Of a stretch of DNA of 7,781 bases, positions 5,575 to 7,781 are shown one piece after another. The position numbers and the translations under genes are program-made. Each line of letters starts with the position of its first letter. The first letter of the stretch is position 1. A model generated the notes under the pieces. It saw nothing but the letters and a program-made list of their open reading frames with translations. It made no database searches and had not been told where the DNA came from. The DNA is taken from the NCBI GenBank assembly GCA_019242435.1, contig JAFAVN010000096.1, positions 1 to 7,781 of the forward strand. Reading direction: 5' to 3'. The DNA comes from Verrucomicrobiota bacterium (GTDB taxonomy: Bacteria; Verrucomicrobiota; Verrucomicrobiia; Chthoniobacterales; JAFAMB01).

Positions 5575-7641
5575 ATGGAGAAAACAGTATTGCCTGATCT
5601 ATCCGACCCTTCTCTGTACAACAATCGCGAGCTCAGCCTGTTGGAATATTATCAGCGGGTTTTGGAAGAGGCGGAGGACCCTAAGAATCCTGTCCTGGAG
5701 CGCTTGAAGTTTCTCTGCATCGTGGCCTCGAATCTCGATCAATTTTTTGAAGTGCGAGTTGCCGGACTAAAGCAGCAACGTCAAAGCCATCTGGCTTTGC
5801 CTGGTTCTGATGGAATGAGCCCGAGCGAGCAATTGGCGGCCATTTCGGTGCGCGTCCGTAATATGGTGCAAGATATGTATCGAGTCTGGAGCCAGGAATT
5901 GGTGCCGGCTCTGGAAGAGAACAACATTTTTTTCCTGCGCTGTGACGAACTTACCCCTGAAGAAAAGCATTACTACACCAGGTACTTTGAAAAATCGGTC
6001 TACCCGGTCTTGACACCGTTAGCCGTGGATCCGGTTCATCCTTTTCCGCAGCTTCTGAATAAAAGTTTGAACGTGGCGGTCGAGCTGGACGGTGCGGATA
6101 TCACGAGTCAACTGGGGGTCGTTCAAGTACCGCATATCCTCCCGCGTCTACTTCCCTATCGAGCGGGAGAGAAGCGGATGTATCGTTATATCTTTGTAGG
6201 AAACCTCATCCAATCGCATGTCAGCTCCCTTTTTCATGGGGTTGGTGTGAAGGGCGCATATCAGTTTCGGATAACGAGGAACAGCGATTTGTATCTGGAC
6301 GAGGAAGAAACGGATAATTTCCTCAAGACGGTAGAACACGAGCTGCGGAAAAGGAGTCGGGGCGATGCCGTCCGTCTTGAGGTGCAATCAGATTGTCCCC
6401 GGCACATTATCGATCAGTTGCTGCAGACATTTGGCCTGACTGATGAAGATCTATATGAGGTGGATGGGCCAATCAATTTTCAGCGTCTGCTTTCCGTCAT
6501 AACCGATGTGGATCGAACTGATCTCAAATTCCGTCCGTTCGCACCGGCGATGGCTACCTTGCCGGAGTCGGCGCAAGACATTTTTTCACAGATCAGAGCC
6601 AAACCGGTCCTTTTGCATCACCCTTACGAGAGTTTCCAGGCCGTGTTGGACTTTATCCGGCAAGCTGCAGAAGATCCGAGCGTCTTAGCAATTAAACAGA
6701 CACTGTACCGGACGAGCGGCGATTCTCCGATCGTTGCCTCTCTCGTGGAAGCGGCGGAAGCGGGGAAACAAGTCACGGTAGTGATTGAGCTTAAGGCGCG
6801 GTTTGATGAAGCCGCAAATATACGATGGGCAAGAATGCTTCAGGAAGCGGGAGTACACGTGGTCTACGGGATTGCTGGCCTGATCACTCGAGCGAAGCTG
6901 ACCCTGGTCGTCCGCCAAGAGGAAAACGGTATTCGCCGGTACTTACATCTGGGCACCGGCAATTATCATCCCTCAACCGCCAAGCTGTACGAAGATTTCG
7001 GTTTGCTAACGTGTGATCCGAAGATGACTAATGACAGTGCGGAGCTATTTAACTGGCTGACCGGCGTTTCGCACTTTCCTGAACTGAAGAAGATCAAAGC
7101 GGCCCCGAAAGGTCTCTACGAATTTGTGTTAGAGATGATTCAACGCGAGGAGCATCACGCGTTGGCAGGTAAACCAGCCGGTATTTATGTAAAGGTAAAT
7201 GCGTTGGTGGATGAAGATGTCATCCAGGCATTGTATGCTGCTTCCCAAGCGGGCGTTAGAGTCCGACTTCTGGTTCGCGGTGTCTGCTGCCTCCGCCCGG
7301 GGATTCCTGGGATCAGCGATAATATCGCGGTACGCAGCATCGTTGGTCGATTCCTTGAGCACAGCCGGATTTACCGCTTCGAAAATGCGGGCAAGCCGGA
7401 AATTTATCTGTCGAGTGCGGATTGGACTGCTCGAAATTTTCTCCAACGGGTAGAAATCTGTTTCCCGGTTGACGATGGGCAATTGCGCAGCCGAGTAGAC
7501 GAGGTTCTGAAGATTTATTGGCAGGATAATCTGAAGGCCCGTGAGCAAGGGACGGATGCGACTTATTGCCGGGTGGCATCTGATGACGAACCGGTAGATG
7601 CGCAAACCTTTTTTCTGGAACAAACGCGGAAACGGAAGTGA
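5575..7641 (+). CDS. ppk1: Polyphosphate kinase 1 (Ppk1)
   Basis: Ppk1 reversibly transfers the gamma-phosphate of ATP to inorganic polyphosphate through a phosphohistidine and is usually membrane-associated. From ATG at 5575 the product is 688 residues, the same as E. coli. Domains are in the normal order: an N-terminal helical domain starting YNNRELSLLEYYQRVLEEA with the ATP-contact Asn53 in ASNLDQFFEVR; a middle domain beginning near YPVLTPLAVDPVHPFP; and two phospholipase D-like C-terminal domains. VIELKARFDEAANIRW carries the conserved Arg. HLGTGNYHPSTAKLYEDFGLLT holds the autophosphorylated His458 (E. coli H435), and FLEHSRIYRF holds the second catalytic His596 (E. coli H592). No lesion is seen. 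Starts at ATG 5542 (11 residues longer) and TTG 5446 (43 longer) are in frame; 5575 is preferred for fit to the family and a weak GGAAA four bases upstream of the ATG. It is separated from the AST genes by 300 bp and probably has its own promoter. Confidence 0.96.
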   Translation: MEKTVLPDLSDPSLYNNRELSLLEYYQRVLEEAEDPKNPVLERLKFLCIVASNLDQFFEVRVAGLKQQRQSHLALPGSDGMSPSEQLAAISVRVRNMVQDMYRVWSQELVPALEENNIFFLRCDELTPEEKHYYTRYFEKSVYPVLTPLAVDPVHPFPQLLNKSLNVAVELDGADITSQLGVVQVPHILPRLLPYRAGEKRMYRYIFVGNLIQSHVSSLFHGVGVKGAYQFRITRNSDLYLDEEETDNFLKTVEHELRKRSRGDAVRLEVQSDCPRHIIDQLLQTFGLTDEDLYEVDGPINFQRLLSVITDVDRTDLKFRPFAPAMATLPESAQDIFSQIRAKPVLLHHPYESFQAVLDFIRQAAEDPSVLAIKQTLYRTSGDSPIVASLVEAAEAGKQVTVVIELKARFDEAANIRWARMLQEAGVHVVYGIAGLITRAKLTLVVRQEENGIRRYLHLGTGNYHPSTAKLYEDFGLLTCDPKMTNDSAELFNWLTGVSHFPELKKIKAAPKGLYEFVLEMIQREEHHALAGKPAGIYVKVNALVDEDVIQALYAASQAGVRVRLLVRGVCCLRPGIPGISDNIAVRSIVGRFLEHSRIYRFENAGKPEIYLSSADWTARNFLQRVEICFPVDDGQLRSRVDEVLKIYWQDNLKAREQGTDATYCRVASDDEPVDAQTFFLEQTRKRK

Positions 7642-7671
7642 CGGCAGTCGTGCTCGACGTTCATCCTGGGA

Positions 7672-7781
7672 GCAAATAGCAGATAGCGAAGAAAGCGTTG
7701 CCGCTCCCTGACGCTGGAGGGAGCCGCCTGCTAGTTGCCTTCGAGTTATTAACTTACAAAGCGGCTTCCCTCCATTGTCGG
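7672..7781 (+). repeat. Dispersed stem-loop element with heptamer tail, after ppk1 (copy D, runs off the window)
   Basis: Heptamers GCAAATA and GCAGATA (7672-7685) lie 31 bp after the ppk1 stop. A GAAGAAAGC box and a variable stretch follow, then GGAGGGAGCCGC (7716-7727), whose partner is GCGGCTTCCCTCC (7761-7773) with one bulged T. The 33-nt loop starts CTGCTAGTTGC and ends ACAAA, as in the other copies. After the right arm comes CATTGTCGG, like the stretch before the heptamers in copies A and B, so a second tail in the + direction probably lies beyond the window. Here the arms extend to about 12 bp, and tail-like sequence is present on both sides. Confidence 0.75.

Noticed and set aside
7129..7623. 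164-residue - strand open frame antisense to ppk1
   Set aside because: It lies wholly within well-conserved ppk1 coding sequence and shows no recognisable domain; a shadow frame.

Overview
The window carries five complete protein genes, all on the + strand, in the order truA, astA, astB, an M20 (carboxypeptidase G2-like) amidohydrolase, and ppk1. I see no rRNA, tRNA, CRISPR array or transposase gene. The gene content, moderate GC, lack of strong Shine-Dalgarno sites and repeat-rich spacers suggest a chromosomal piece of a free-living Gram-negative bacterium. My best guess is a soil Verrucomicrobium (Chthoniobacterales-like), but this rests on general impression, not on a marker gene, and phylogenetic placement would be needed.

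Layout. Bases 1-258 are repeat-rich: two direct copies of an intergenic element ending in TGCTATC/TGCTATT heptamers. truA (259-1011) follows. A 241-bp spacer carries nine units of a CTCCTCGAA-like nonamer at 1161-1240. astA (1253-2338) and astB (2435 or 2393 to 3772) are separated by a short spacer bounded by two inverted arrays of another heptamer (TTCCGGG at the astA end, GGAACCC at the astB start). The 311-bp astB-M20 spacer has two copies of the stem-loop element in opposite orientation. The M20 gene (4084-5274) is followed by a 300-bp spacer with at most a degenerate copy, then ppk1 (5575-7641). The window ends in one more stem-loop element.

Function. AstA and AstB are the first two steps of the arginine succinyltransferase (AST) route: arginine is succinylated, then hydrolysed to N2-succinylornithine, ammonia and CO2. 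The usual later genes astC, astD and astE are not here. The next gene is an M20 metallo-amidohydrolase with complete metal ligands. It could remove the succinyl group (from succinylornithine or succinylglutamate) in place of the M14-family AstE; that is inference from position and chemistry. truA (tRNA pseudouridine 38-40) and ppk1 (polyphosphate synthesis) are housekeeping or stress genes with no evident link to AST.

The most notable non-coding signal is a dispersed element found four times (106-244, 3781-3880, 3967-4061, 7672-7781). It has two roughly 9-bp inverted arms, a 33-34-nt loop beginning CTGYT and ending in AA, a CCTCC box after the second arm in most copies, and a heptamer tail next to the neighbouring gene. 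Arm sequences differ between copies, but in two copies pairing is perfect and in a third it needs only one bulged base, which looks like compensatory change. Several repeat arrays run into the reading frames and make the apparent N- or C-termini of AstA, AstB and the M20 protein unreliable.
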